This document shows positions 15,325 to 24,282 of a stretch of 37,353 nucleotides of DNA, in pieces; within the stretch, counting starts at the first letter, position 1, and every line of letters begins with the position of its first letter. Location of the stretch: the NCBI GenBank assembly GCA_947311535.1, contig CAMZLP010000045.1:1-37353 (forward strand). Direction: 5' to 3'. The position numbers were made by a program, and so were the translations under genes. The DNA is from an uncultured Deinococcota bacterium. Lineage in GTDB: Bacteria > Deinococcota > Deinococci > Deinococcales > Trueperaceae. The notes under the pieces are model-generated. The model did not search any database and was not told the DNA's origin. It saw nothing but the letters and a program-made list of their open reading frames with translations.

Positions 15325-17181
15325 ATGAAAAAAAGACAAGGCTTTGCAATTGTTACTGCATTAGGGCTTTTGATGATTTTAATGATAATTGTTGCTATTG
15401 TTTCAACAACTTCAGTAGCAGAATCAAAGCAAGGACAAATGAGTATACAAATGGCTCAGGCTCGAGCCATTGCCGATGCTGGTGATGTTTTTGCTACAGC
15501 AGCAATTAGGGGCACTACCGGTCAAAATGCTATTGGAGATATTTTAACGCCTCTTATAAATAGTAATGTCAACCCTGGAGCTCAGTGGGCAATAAGTTCT
15601 AGCCAATGGCAATCAATTGCTCCTCAATTAGAACAAACTCTTAATGCAAATTTTGGGTCTTTAAGCAATGATGACCTTGATAATTTAGGTTCAGCAACAA
15701 TGATTTACACAGTAAGTAATTTCCGAGGTAGTCAGCGTACCCCAAGTACTCAAATTTATATGGCTGACTACACAGTAATATCTACTGGAACTACTGAAAA
15801 GGCAATTCGTAGAGTAGAAAACAAAGGAGTATTTGAAATCCGCATGGGATTTACTCCATTGGCTAGGTTTTTATTCTTAGTGGATGATGCTGCTGGTAGA
15901 GGTGGGTTTTTTCCAACTGGTACCATTTTTAATGGGCCTGTTCATGCTAACAGTAATTGGGGTTTTTTGGGTCAACCGCAGTTTTTGTCTGATATCTCAA
16001 CTTCTACAAACTGTGCCTGGTACTGGCGTAGCAATCCTTGGAGTAGAATATGCCTAGATGCTAATTCCCGCCCGCCTCATACTGTTCCAGTTTTCGCTAA
16101 TGGCTTTCAACGCGGTGTACCCCCCGTACAACTACCAACTAGCGCAGTTTCTCAACAGCGTGTAGCCTTAGGCTTAAATACTGACACAACAACAACGCCA
16201 AGTAGGCAAGCTATCTGCACACAACTTGGGGTTAGCTGCAATAATAATAATGTACCTGATGGGGTTTATGTAGTTAATGATGGCAGTAATATTAGTGGTG
16301 GTATATATATTGAGGGTGATTTAGACGAGCTAACCATGGATGCCTCAGCTAGAAATGGTACCCAAAAATATACATTTGTTCAAGATAATGTAACTTACGA
16401 AGTTACTTTAGATTACAATAATAATACTACCACAATTGATAGAACTCCTGATCCAGCGCCTCCAGCTGATCCTAACGTTCCAACTCCACCGGAACCACGG
16501 GTTTATCAGGGCTTAGCAAATGGGCCTGTAAATTCAGTGACTGGCGCAACAGGTCAAATTTATGTAAATGGTGAAATTAAAGATTTAAATGCTCCTAATC
16601 GTACTGGAGCAGTGAACCCACCGAGTGGTCAGGCAGGTAACCATCCTCCATCAGATAATATACCTCCAGCTCTAGCTATAGAAACTCAGCTAAATATTAC
16701 TGCGACTGAAGAAGTAAGGTTAACCAGCGATATTGTTTATGAATGCGACCCCACAATGCTTAGCAACAATAGTTATTTAAATAGCCACCCAAGATGCAAT
16801 ATTGGGACAAATAATACCCTACCTACTATTCTTGGAGTTATGTCATTAGATAAAGATATTGAAATGGACTTAGCTTTACCAAATGACCCCTATCTTTGGG
16901 GATCATATTTGGCAGGGGATAATGGTCGAGGGCTAACAGTTGAGAATTACAACACTAGGCCAGCCCAAGGCACCATGCGTATTTTTGGTGGATTATTGCA
17001 AAGTACTGACCAACTCCGTGGTCGCTGGGGCTATAGCGGTCTACGCAATGGCTTTGTCGAAACTTTTGATTTTGATAATCGTTTAGCTAATGGTGCTCTT
17101 GCACCGCCAAATTTTCCAGTTTCGGGTGGATTTAGTTATACCGGTACAAACCCTGCCCAACTTAGCTACAAAGAGTTTTAG
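15325..17181 (+). CDS. Large PilX/GspK-like pseudopilin with DUF4900-type passenger
   Basis: 618-aa surface or periplasmic protein. MKKRQGFAIVTALGLLMILM looks like a class III signal peptide cut after Gly6; the mature protein has Thr at position 5 instead of Glu, as in GspK/PilX tip pilins. ARFLFLVDDAAGRGGFFPTG and FNGPVHANSNWGF resemble DUF4900-type proteins associated with pili in the Deinococcota. A Pro-rich linker (DPAPPADPNVPTPPEPR, about 373-389) divides the large passenger, and several Cys occur. GGAGA precedes the ATG one base after the PilW-like stop. It probably caps the pilus. A terminator follows 19 bases after the stop. Confidence 0.8.
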   Translation: MKKRQGFAIVTALGLLMILMIIVAIVSTTSVAESKQGQMSIQMAQARAIADAGDVFATAAIRGTTGQNAIGDILTPLINSNVNPGAQWAISSSQWQSIAPQLEQTLNANFGSLSNDDLDNLGSATMIYTVSNFRGSQRTPSTQIYMADYTVISTGTTEKAIRRVENKGVFEIRMGFTPLARFLFLVDDAAGRGGFFPTGTIFNGPVHANSNWGFLGQPQFLSDISTSTNCAWYWRSNPWSRICLDANSRPPHTVPVFANGFQRGVPPVQLPTSAVSQQRVALGLNTDTTTTPSRQAICTQLGVSCNNNNVPDGVYVVNDGSNISGGIYIEGDLDELTMDASARNGTQKYTFVQDNVTYEVTLDYNNNTTTIDRTPDPAPPADPNVPTPPEPRVYQGLANGPVNSVTGATGQIYVNGEIKDLNAPNRTGAVNPPSGQAGNHPPSDNIPPALAIETQLNITATEEVRLTSDIVYECDPTMLSNNSYLNSHPRCNIGTNNTLPTILGVMSLDKDIEMDLALPNDPYLWGSYLAGDNGRGLTVENYNTRPAQGTMRIFGGLLQSTDQLRGRWGYSGLRNGFVETFDFDNRLANGALAPPNFPVSGGFSYTGTNPAQLSYKEF

Positions 17182-17200
17182 AAGCAATTAAGCACTTCAA

Positions 17201-17231
17201 AAGGCAAGCCAAATTAAGCTTGCCTTTTTTT
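17201..17231 (+). terminator. Rho-independent terminator of the pseudopilin operon
   Basis: AAGGCAAGC (17201-17209) pairs with GCTTGCCTT (17218-17226) around an 8-nt loop and runs into T7 (17225-17231). It touches the 3' end of the converging tsaB gene and may act weakly in both directions. Confidence 0.85.
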
Positions 17232-17787
17232 ATAAGTAGGTTGGCCTAGCTGCTTGATTAGGGTTTCTACTAATCGCTGCCAAATAAATTGCACTTGGTA
17301 TAGCATCTTTTATTATTATATGTTCAGGGTATTTATCTTTAATTTCATTGATATTTACTTTTTCTTCTTGTTCTAAACAAATTATTTTATTATCTTCTTT
17401 TTTATAAATAGCTGCATAGATATTATCTCGTCTTGCATCAAGAGCGATTATTGCAATCTCTGATTCTTTTAAAACTGCAAATGCTATTGCTTCTAGAGTT
17501 GAGACGCCTTGCAAAGGGATATTAAGCCCTCTTGCCAAACCCTTGGCGGTAGCTAGGGCTATTTTTATGCCGGTATAAGAGCCTGGGCCTAAGCCCACGG
17601 TAATACCTGAAAGCTTAGATTTTTTTAACTTAGCATGGGTAAATAAATTGTCTATTTCTGGAATAATGTGTTTGGTTATATTGCGCTCGAGCCTATTCTC
17701 ATAAACCCCCAAAACCCCCACTTGGGGTGAATATAATCCCAAAACTAAATTAGGAGTAGCAGTATCAATACCCAAATAAACTTCCAT
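17230..17787 (-). CDS. tsaB: tRNA threonylcarbamoyladenosine biosynthesis protein TsaB
   Basis: Partner of TsaD and TsaE in making t6A37 on ANN-decoding tRNAs. 185 aa, an ASKHA-fold protein: EVYLGIDTATPNLVLGLYS at the N-terminus, then GITVGLGPGSYTGIKIALAT and TAKGLARGLNIP, all TsaB hallmarks. It is slightly shorter than the 220-230 aa of many TsaB proteins, the C-terminal part being compact. It lies 28 bases after tsaE, the usual gene order. No clear Shine-Dalgarno precedes the ATG at 17787. Confidence 0.92.
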   Translation of the reverse strand: MEVYLGIDTATPNLVLGLYSPQVGVLGVYENRLERNITKHIIPEIDNLFTHAKLKKSKLSGITVGLGPGSYTGIKIALATAKGLARGLNIPLQGVSTLEAIAFAVLKESEIAIIALDARRDNIYAAIYKKEDNKIICLEQEEKVNINEIKDKYPEHIIIKDAIPSAIYLAAISRNPNQAARPTYL

Positions 17788-17815
17788 GAGCTAAATCATA
17801 GCAGCTTTTTTATTT

Positions 17816-18217
17816 TTAGTTGCTTTCTACAGTCCTTGTTTCACCATCAAAGCTAATCTCAAGCAAACTAGCCTCTGGGAAAAACTCCAACAAGCCTTCT
17901 CCCCACTCTACAACTGTCAGTCTTGCACGCTCAATATAATCTTCTAAACCCAGCTCAAAAAGCTCTTCAGGGCTAGCTAAGCGATAAGCATCAATATGCA
18001 CTAACAAGCCCTCTGGGCTTGGGTACTCATGTATTAAGGTATAGCTTGGGCTACTTACTATAGCCTCGGACTTAAGCTCTTGGGCTATAAACTGTACTAA
18101 AGTTGTTTTACCGGCCCCCAAATCACCTTTAAGAATTAGCAAACTTGCTGGCGGCATTTGTGCAACTAGTAGTTTAGCTAAGTTTTTTGTATCTTTAAGT
18201 GAGCGAAGTTTCAGCAA
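17816..18217 (-). CDS. tsaE: tRNA threonylcarbamoyladenosine biosynthesis ATPase TsaE
   Basis: ATPase of the t6A synthase complex. The P-loop ILKGDLGAGKTT, SPSYTLIHEYP, HIDAYRL and VVEWGEGL are diagnostic. The first ATG of the open frame (18283) lies well inside the preceding gene and adds residues unlike TsaE, so I prefer TTG at 18217 (MLKLRSLKDTKNLAKLL), giving 133 aa, with translation coupled to the overlapping upstream stop at 18195-18197. No convincing Shine-Dalgarno was found, so the exact start remains uncertain. tsaB follows directly. Confidence 0.9.
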   Translation of the reverse strand: MLKLRSLKDTKNLAKLLVAQMPPASLLILKGDLGAGKTTLVQFIAQELKSEAIVSSPSYTLIHEYPSPEGLLVHIDAYRLASPEELFELGLEDYIERARLTVVEWGEGLLEFFPEASLLEISFDGETRTVESN

Positions 18218-20972
18218 GCTTACCAATTGTATCAATATCCCGAGCCAATTTTTGTGAAACAAGACCAAGTGAATTAACATCACTAATTATTACTATATTA
18301 AGTTTAGAATTTGGCCAAGCTATAGTAAGGCCTTTATTTTCCATAGAATAGATAGCCATTTTATGTCTTTTTAACTTTAATTCACCACCTAAAAGAGTAG
18401 CATAGTCGGCTAATTCTAAAAGAATCGTAGATATTGCATCTGTAGGAATACTAAGTTTACCACCTAGTATTTTAGCTCCATCAAAAAGAGCCATTTCAGT
18501 TATGCCCTTAGTCTTGCAATAGTCTTCAATTATATTATCAATCCCAACATTACCACTGCTTAGCATAGGCTCAGCAGTTAGCTCAGGCATAACTGGTTCT
18601 TTCACGGGCTTGGTTTCTGTGTCAGTTGGTGTGGAAATATCAAAACTACTACCAAATAAATCATCTAAAACATTGGTATTAGCTAGCTTACCAGCTATTG
18701 CTTTAGTAGCTTCTAGTTGTTCTCTTAGTCTCACAATAAGCTCTTGAGCTTCAATCAAAGAATTTACAAGTTGACCTTGCACCCCAATCGAAACTTTATC
18801 AAAAGAATCTCTTTGTTCGTCAAGATGTTTTAGGATTAAACCTACTGTTGCTACATCCTCACTATTTAGCTTAGAAATTTCTTTGAAATCCACTAATGCT
18901 TTATCTAACTGTGGTACAAAATTAGCAGTCTTTTCATTGATGATATTACGCAATATTTCTAGCTTTAGCCACATATCATCAAAACCAGCAACTGTTTTAC
19001 CAACAGCAAGCTGGGCTTGAGCATCATTAGCAAATTCATTTAATTCTTCAAGGCCCTCGACATTAAGGTTTTTATATTTGTCTAGCTCTTGGCTTAGTTG
19101 TCTTAAATCGTTAATTTGTTCTTCTTGTAAGTTTTCTAGTTCTTTGGCCAAACTAAGCTTAAGCTCATTGACATTTGGATATATTCCCTTAGATAAATCA
19201 TCTTTAGCTTTTTGAATTTTTGATCTTACATTAGCCAATCCTTTTGCATCGGCCTCAGATAGAATTATCTCTAAATCTTTAAGGTATAAACCTTGGATTT
19301 CTTTCTTTAGTTTAGATATAGCCGTAGCCACTTCATCAATAGTTTCATCAGCTATATAGCTTTCATCTAAATTATTGGTATAAGAAATAATTTTTTTCTC
19401 AGTATTACTAGCTTCTTCTTGTAAGGCTTCAGGTACAGCTAATGAGCGAAGCTCTACTAATAATGCTTTAAGTAGTGCTCGCTTACGCTCTATCTCTTCT
19501 TGGGCTCGCTCAGCTAGAGCGGATTCCAAATCAATTTGAGCACTTTGGGCTCGAGCCAATAGTTCTTTAGATACCTTCTTACCAGCGTGAAATTCTGCTA
19601 ATTTAGCAACAATATTACTAAAAACAGCATATTCTTGAGCTAGTTCTTTTCTATCTTTATACGCTTCTATCGTCTCAGAAAAATTTGCCAGCGCTATTTT
19701 TTGTTTAGCAAAAAGCTTACTGAGTTCTTTTCTTTTTTCTATTTTCTGTTTTTCTAACTCAGTATTTTTCTCTTTTGCCAACCTAAATAAATTGCGTACG
19801 TGTTCAATATCCGCAAGCTTTGGTAAGGTTGCCTCTAATATCCCTAGTGAAACTTTAATAGCTTGCTCGAGCTCAGGGTCATTAATCTCAGCAGCAAAAG
19901 TCTTGGTGGCTTCACTAATCTGAGTAATTTCGGCTGTTAATTCTTTTCTCTTTGCAATTGTAGCTTCAGAAAATCTCGCTTTTAGACCTTCAAGGTCTTG
20001 AGCTATCGATTCACCAGCTTCTAGCTTTTGCTTAGATTTATTTAATTCTTGGTTTAATTCTGGCAAATAGCTAATTATTGTTTTATTATCATTCGCTATT
20101 GTGTCTAATGTATATTGCTCGCCTTCAAGATCAATTTCAGCAATTCTTGCTTGAATATCTTGGCTAGGGTCTGCAATTAAAGCATGGTCTTCTACTAATA
20201 AATCATCTGCATCAGATTCAACCTCAATTAAACCTTCGTTAGCACTAATTTCAGGAATCGCGTCTGTTAATTCTTCATCAATAACAACACTTGATTCCAT
20301 GAGTTTTCGTAAATCAATTGCTAACTTTTTAGACCTTTCTAATTCTGCTGTTGCCAACTGGCGGCTTGCTTGGGCAGATTTTATTTGTTTTAATAAATTT
20401 TCGAATCGACGTACCTTGATTCCACCTAAAGTTTTTGTGGTTTCAAATGTAGATTCTAAATTAGTTAACTCTCTAGCCTGATGAACTAACTCATCTTCTA
20501 GTTTTTGTTCGACAATCTTAAGTTGTTCTCGAGCATCCGTAACTAACTTGGTTGCTTCTCTACCTTCTTCTTGCTCAACCTCTAATAGCTGTATTAGTGC
20601 TCGTAATTTTTGCACTTCTGACCATTCAAAATATAGATTAAATGGCTTAAGCCTGCCTTTTAAATCAGCTAAAATATCATTTTGTTTTTCTATAGCTTGG
20701 TCAGAAATACCTTGCTCTACCTGAGCAAGCTCTAGGTTTTTCAAGCGTGTTAAGATATCCTGAATTCTTGTTTTAGCTTCATTAACTGGCATTGCCACTT
20801 GCAATTGGCGATAAACTTGAGCCTTAAGGATTTTTTCCAAATCCTCATAAGATACCACCTGTGGCGTTTTGCCAATCACCTCTAAACCATCTTTTAGAGA
20901 TCGTGATACCACCCTAGGAGACAATAATTCTTCTAGCTCTTCAACTGTTGCTTGATAGACCGCAGAGGTCAT
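18195..20972 (-). CDS. Giant coiled-coil protein with shared N-terminal domain and C-terminal roadblock/LC7-like domain
   Basis: 925 aa, no signal peptide, very rich in Glu, Lys, Leu and Ala. Residues 1-76 (starting MTSAVYQATVEELEELLSPR) align along their whole length with the start of the 346-aa protein two genes upstream. Residues about 80-760 are long heptad-like coiled coils. The last 120 residues (from about NVGIDNIIEDYCKTKG, through FDGAKILGGKL, to SLGLVSQKLARDI) have the look of roadblock/LC7 (MglB-like) dimer domains. Such proteins often regulate small GTPases or build cytoskeletal scaffolds; no GTPase is in the window. AAAGGAG precedes the ATG by five bases. Function unknown. Confidence 0.72.
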   Translation of the reverse strand: MTSAVYQATVEELEELLSPRVVSRSLKDGLEVIGKTPQVVSYEDLEKILKAQVYRQLQVAMPVNEAKTRIQDILTRLKNLELAQVEQGISDQAIEKQNDILADLKGRLKPFNLYFEWSEVQKLRALIQLLEVEQEEGREATKLVTDAREQLKIVEQKLEDELVHQARELTNLESTFETTKTLGGIKVRRFENLLKQIKSAQASRQLATAELERSKKLAIDLRKLMESSVVIDEELTDAIPEISANEGLIEVESDADDLLVEDHALIADPSQDIQARIAEIDLEGEQYTLDTIANDNKTIISYLPELNQELNKSKQKLEAGESIAQDLEGLKARFSEATIAKRKELTAEITQISEATKTFAAEINDPELEQAIKVSLGILEATLPKLADIEHVRNLFRLAKEKNTELEKQKIEKRKELSKLFAKQKIALANFSETIEAYKDRKELAQEYAVFSNIVAKLAEFHAGKKVSKELLARAQSAQIDLESALAERAQEEIERKRALLKALLVELRSLAVPEALQEEASNTEKKIISYTNNLDESYIADETIDEVATAISKLKKEIQGLYLKDLEIILSEADAKGLANVRSKIQKAKDDLSKGIYPNVNELKLSLAKELENLQEEQINDLRQLSQELDKYKNLNVEGLEELNEFANDAQAQLAVGKTVAGFDDMWLKLEILRNIINEKTANFVPQLDKALVDFKEISKLNSEDVATVGLILKHLDEQRDSFDKVSIGVQGQLVNSLIEAQELIVRLREQLEATKAIAGKLANTNVLDDLFGSSFDISTPTDTETKPVKEPVMPELTAEPMLSSGNVGIDNIIEDYCKTKGITEMALFDGAKILGGKLSIPTDAISTILLELADYATLLGGELKLKRHKMAIYSMENKGLTIAWPNSKLNIVIISDVNSLGLVSQKLARDIDTIGKLAETSLT

Positions 20973-21030
20973 AAGGCTCCTTTTATAATTTGCAATTTAA
21001 AATTCATTTTCACAATATCACTCGACCAAC

Positions 21031-21054
21031 AATATCATAATTAACAATGATATT
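21031..21054. repeat. Intergenic hairpin in the roadblock operon
   Basis: AATATCAT (21031-21038) and ATGATATT (21047-21054) form a perfect 8-bp stem with an 8-nt loop between the membrane-protein gene and the coiled-coil gene. There is no T run, so it could be an mRNA-processing or stability hairpin more than a terminator. Confidence 0.4.
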
Positions 21055-21064
21055 AGCTAATTAA

Positions 21065-22984
21065 TTAACCTTCAAACTCTTCATCCCAATCAAAGTTAGT
21101 TTGTACCACAGACTCTGTCACAGATGACTCCAAAATAGTAGTTTTACCTGTTGATTGGGCGCGCTTACCTAATAACCCAAACTGCACACATATACCATAT
21201 AGACCTGCTATTGCCAAAATAATAGCAATACCAGACAATATAAACCAAATTGCTTGCGAAAGTCCATTTTGAAATATAGAGAAACTTGATATGTATTCAA
21301 ACATCGTTATCCCAGTAAGCTGTGCAAGTAACCCTGAAATATAGCTTAATCCTTCATAGATCATAGGTAAGAGTAATAAAAATAATGACCAACCAACAAG
21401 CTGCCAATTTTTATTGCCACCACCAAAGGCCAATACTAAAAGATATAGCGGTATAAAGGCTAAAATCCCAAAAAATATCGAAAATATTAATCTAACCCAA
21501 CCTGCCCAAATATTTGTAGTACTAACAATTGCTTTATGCATTAGTGGCACACTTGAAATACCATGAGCTGTTGCCCCTATCTGACCAGCAAGCACCACAG
21601 CATCTTGCACCCTTAAAGCAGGAGCCTTAATAAGATTATCCATTAAACCGATAGTCTGCTCGGCAGTTATTGGATTATGAAATGAATTTAATGGTGCAAG
21701 TAATTCACTATATTTTTGTCTCATATCTATTAATAAACGTTTAGCTTTGTCTTGGTCACCACTCTCTAAAGCAACTGCAATTCTGGCACTCTGAGCATAA
21801 AATACATCTTGGAGGTCAGATGGATGAGCTATGCCTGCACTATGGTATTTTTGCAATAGTGCTTGTTGCCTTGCTGCTGACCTTATGCCATGGTTTTTAA
21901 ATGTAGTTAAAATAGCTTGATCATTATTAGCAATCTCAGCAACTGCTGGAGTAAGATTGTTATTATTACCTGACGGCTCTGTGGTATTTGCTAATGTGCC
22001 TGCTTGCACAAGACTATTAGCCTCAGTAGCAACTTGATTAGTAGTCTCTACTAGCTCTTGATTAATTACTGTGCTAGCTTGCTCAGTATTATTTTCTAAA
22101 CCTGCTACAACAGGAACATCTGTTACTGGGACTCCTGTATCTGAACTTGCTACAACAGGAGTATCTGTATTTGCTGCAAGATTAGTATCTGCTATATTTT
22201 CACTAGTATTTGCTACTGGATTATTAGTTGTTGCTGGAGCTTGTTCTAAAAACCGACTTGACGCTACTGAAAATTCTGTCATAGTCTCTGACAATCTAGT
22301 CAAACTGGTAAGTAAATTTTCTTGATCATTATTAACAATTTCTTGAAATGCTTTAGCAAATAAATTATTTGTAAACGAAGCAACCCTTGGCGAATCCTGA
22401 ACAGGAAGAAATAGGCTGTAAGCGATTGCCAGTTGGCGATATTTCTCACCGTTATCTTCTGCATTAGTAGCCAAAGAAATATGGCTTGCAGATTTTTCGG
22501 CAATTGTTTTTTCAAAATTTGCTATCAATTGCAGAGAATTTGAATAGTTTTCGGCATTGGCTGCAAATTCTTCTGGTAATTCCATATCTTGGGCTATTCT
22601 TAGTAGGCTTGATTTTAGAACTGTTGGGTTAGTATTGCTAGAATTTATTACAGATTCATATAATAAACGCCAATATCCACCTTTTAAAACCGAACTCTGA
22701 ATAAATAAATCATCAACGCTTTTATTACGAATAGCAATTTTAGCATGATCAAAAGTAGTCTCTAAAGCTTTAATTAGCTCAGGACTAGATGAATCAACTG
22801 ACATTGGTCTTAAGGTCAATTGTGCTCTCACTAAGGCCTCTTGAGCTACTGCTACATCTTCTTCAATAACGCTAACAACTTGGTCTAAACTCTCCATCGC
22901 TAGACTATAGCTTTGTAACAATGAATCCGATGACTGAGCGAATGCCCAACCAAAAATAATAATTATAAACAGAAATTTCTTCAT
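21065..22984 (-). CDS. Exported membrane protein with helical ectodomain and C-terminal membrane segments
   Basis: 639 aa. A signal peptide (MKKFLFIIIIFGWAFAQ) is followed by an all-helical exterior part (about 20-230), then a long Asn/Thr/Ala/Val-rich low-complexity linker (about 245-350, with TNNPVANTSENIADTNLAAN), a second helical block (355-485) and three to four transmembrane helices (about 495-605; FFGILAFIPLYLLVLAFGGG begins them). A cytoplasmic acidic tail ends in NFDWDEEFEG. I do not recognise the family. The ATG overlaps the upstream stop (ATGA), so it is tightly coupled to the 346-aa roadblock protein. Position suggests it is a membrane anchor for the roadblock proteins. Confidence 0.7.
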   Translation of the reverse strand: MKKFLFIIIIFGWAFAQSSDSLLQSYSLAMESLDQVVSVIEEDVAVAQEALVRAQLTLRPMSVDSSSPELIKALETTFDHAKIAIRNKSVDDLFIQSSVLKGGYWRLLYESVINSSNTNPTVLKSSLLRIAQDMELPEEFAANAENYSNSLQLIANFEKTIAEKSASHISLATNAEDNGEKYRQLAIAYSLFLPVQDSPRVASFTNNLFAKAFQEIVNNDQENLLTSLTRLSETMTEFSVASSRFLEQAPATTNNPVANTSENIADTNLAANTDTPVVASSDTGVPVTDVPVVAGLENNTEQASTVINQELVETTNQVATEANSLVQAGTLANTTEPSGNNNNLTPAVAEIANNDQAILTTFKNHGIRSAARQQALLQKYHSAGIAHPSDLQDVFYAQSARIAVALESGDQDKAKRLLIDMRQKYSELLAPLNSFHNPITAEQTIGLMDNLIKAPALRVQDAVVLAGQIGATAHGISSVPLMHKAIVSTTNIWAGWVRLIFSIFFGILAFIPLYLLVLAFGGGNKNWQLVGWSLFLLLLPMIYEGLSYISGLLAQLTGITMFEYISSFSIFQNGLSQAIWFILSGIAIILAIAGLYGICVQFGLLGKRAQSTGKTTILESSVTESVVQTNFDWDEEFEG

Positions 22985-24021
22985 ATTTCCTCCTCGAAAG
23001 TGTTAAATACAGAGATTACTTCCCCAAAATTTATTTCTTGCGAACCTATAACAACAATAAGATGCTCTGCAACAGGGAATAAAAATAATTGTAAACTATC
23101 AACTAATAAGTGATAAGATCTAATTTTGCCACTCTTCTTCAAAAGCATTAAAGCCATATTACTCAGGCTCGCCATTTTATCTAAATCAAAACCTTTTCCT
23201 CTAGAACTAAGCAATTTACCAGTAGTGGAAACAATAGCAACGGCTCGAGCCTCTTCGACTAAAGAAAATTGCTGCAAGAGCCTCTCTAAATCATCCAACT
23301 TAATTGCACTAAAATCAGTTGATTCCCGGGTTCTTTTTCTATGCACTGAGTTTTTCTTTTTCGCTACTTCCTTTACTGGCTCTTCTTTTGCTAAGTCTTC
23401 TAATTCTTCTTCATCAACAATCAGATTTTGATTACTAACTGCTTTAAAAATGTCATCGCTAATATTATCATATTTTCCATCTTGAGCAAAAGTTTCCAAT
23501 ACTTCTTCTTGACCATCTTCGGCTACTATTTCCGAATTATCTTCAACTCTTAAAACGTTGTCAAAATCAACATCATGTGATTCATTAAAGCCTTCAAATC
23601 CAGTCTTTGATTTTCCAAAAACAGCCTTTATTTCACTAATATATGTTGAAACAACACCTTGCCCTTGAGCGATCGCAACAGGCTCTTTATTTTCAACAAT
23701 TTCGTTATTGTATTCAATAGCCTTTGTTTTGATCTCGGGTATTATTTTTTGAACTGGCTCTTTTTGAATAAGACTAGGATACTCTTCAGCTATTTCTTCA
23801 AGAATATTCTTTATCTGCCTCTTAACTCCTTGGCTTGGCAAAATATTTCTTAGTTCTTCAAAAACATAGCCTTGCATTATCTCTTTTAGCTGCAAATAGT
23901 TTATATCCGCTTTGCTATAGCCACTAGATTTTAGAGCTTTTTTAAGAATATTTGTGGCAGCTCGAGCTGATATCATGTCGGATAATCCGCTATGGGCTAA
24001 ATTGTATATTTCATTTACCAT
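22981..24021 (-). CDS. Roadblock/LC7-like domain protein sharing the N-terminal domain of the 925-aa protein
   Basis: 346 aa, cytosolic. Residues 1-78 form the same domain as in the giant coiled-coil protein; shared positions include Y, L, S-R, LK, G, Y-L-I, V-L-P-K-I-IL at matched spacing. An acidic, probably disordered middle (about 90-225) leads to a basic patch (KKKNSVHRKRTRES) and a C-terminal roadblock-like domain (about 240-346: VEEARAVAIVSTTGKLLSSR, later LIVVIGSQEINFG). AAGGGA stands upstream of the ATG. It heads a minus-strand operon running on through the membrane protein, the coiled-coil protein, tsaE and tsaB. MglB-type control of polarity or pili is a guess from domain type. Confidence 0.75.
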   Translation of the reverse strand: MVNEIYNLAHSGLSDMISARAATNILKKALKSSGYSKADINYLQLKEIMQGYVFEELRNILPSQGVKRQIKNILEEIAEEYPSLIQKEPVQKIIPEIKTKAIEYNNEIVENKEPVAIAQGQGVVSTYISEIKAVFGKSKTGFEGFNESHDVDFDNVLRVEDNSEIVAEDGQEEVLETFAQDGKYDNISDDIFKAVSNQNLIVDEEELEDLAKEEPVKEVAKKKNSVHRKRTRESTDFSAIKLDDLERLLQQFSLVEEARAVAIVSTTGKLLSSRGKGFDLDKMASLSNMALMLLKKSGKIRSYHLLVDSLQLFLFPVAEHLIVVIGSQEINFGEVISVFNTFEEEI

Positions 24022-24216
24022 ATTCCCTTAATACCTATCATCCCGTTTCAGTCTTCTACAGATTTTCTGTAGTGATAGTTAAGCATATGTCTTTAGCTAT
24101 CATAAGCGTGTGAAATATTCTAATAAAGCCGGCAGTTATTAAATTTTGACAGCAAAAATGAAATATTTCATTTGTTTTTTTAAATAGCTCAAAAAATACC
24201 TAATCTTCATCGGTCA

Positions 24217-24245
24217 CTGATAAAAAATAGCTAACTATCTATAAT
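24217..24245 (+). promoter_or_regulatory. Likely promoter of the LRR lipoprotein gene
   Basis: TATAAT (24240-24245) is 17 bp from CTGATA (24217-24222), 38 bases upstream of the start codon. Confidence 0.5.
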
Positions 24246-24282
24246 TATCTAAATAGCTTCGGCTTGATAAGGGAGTATCTTT

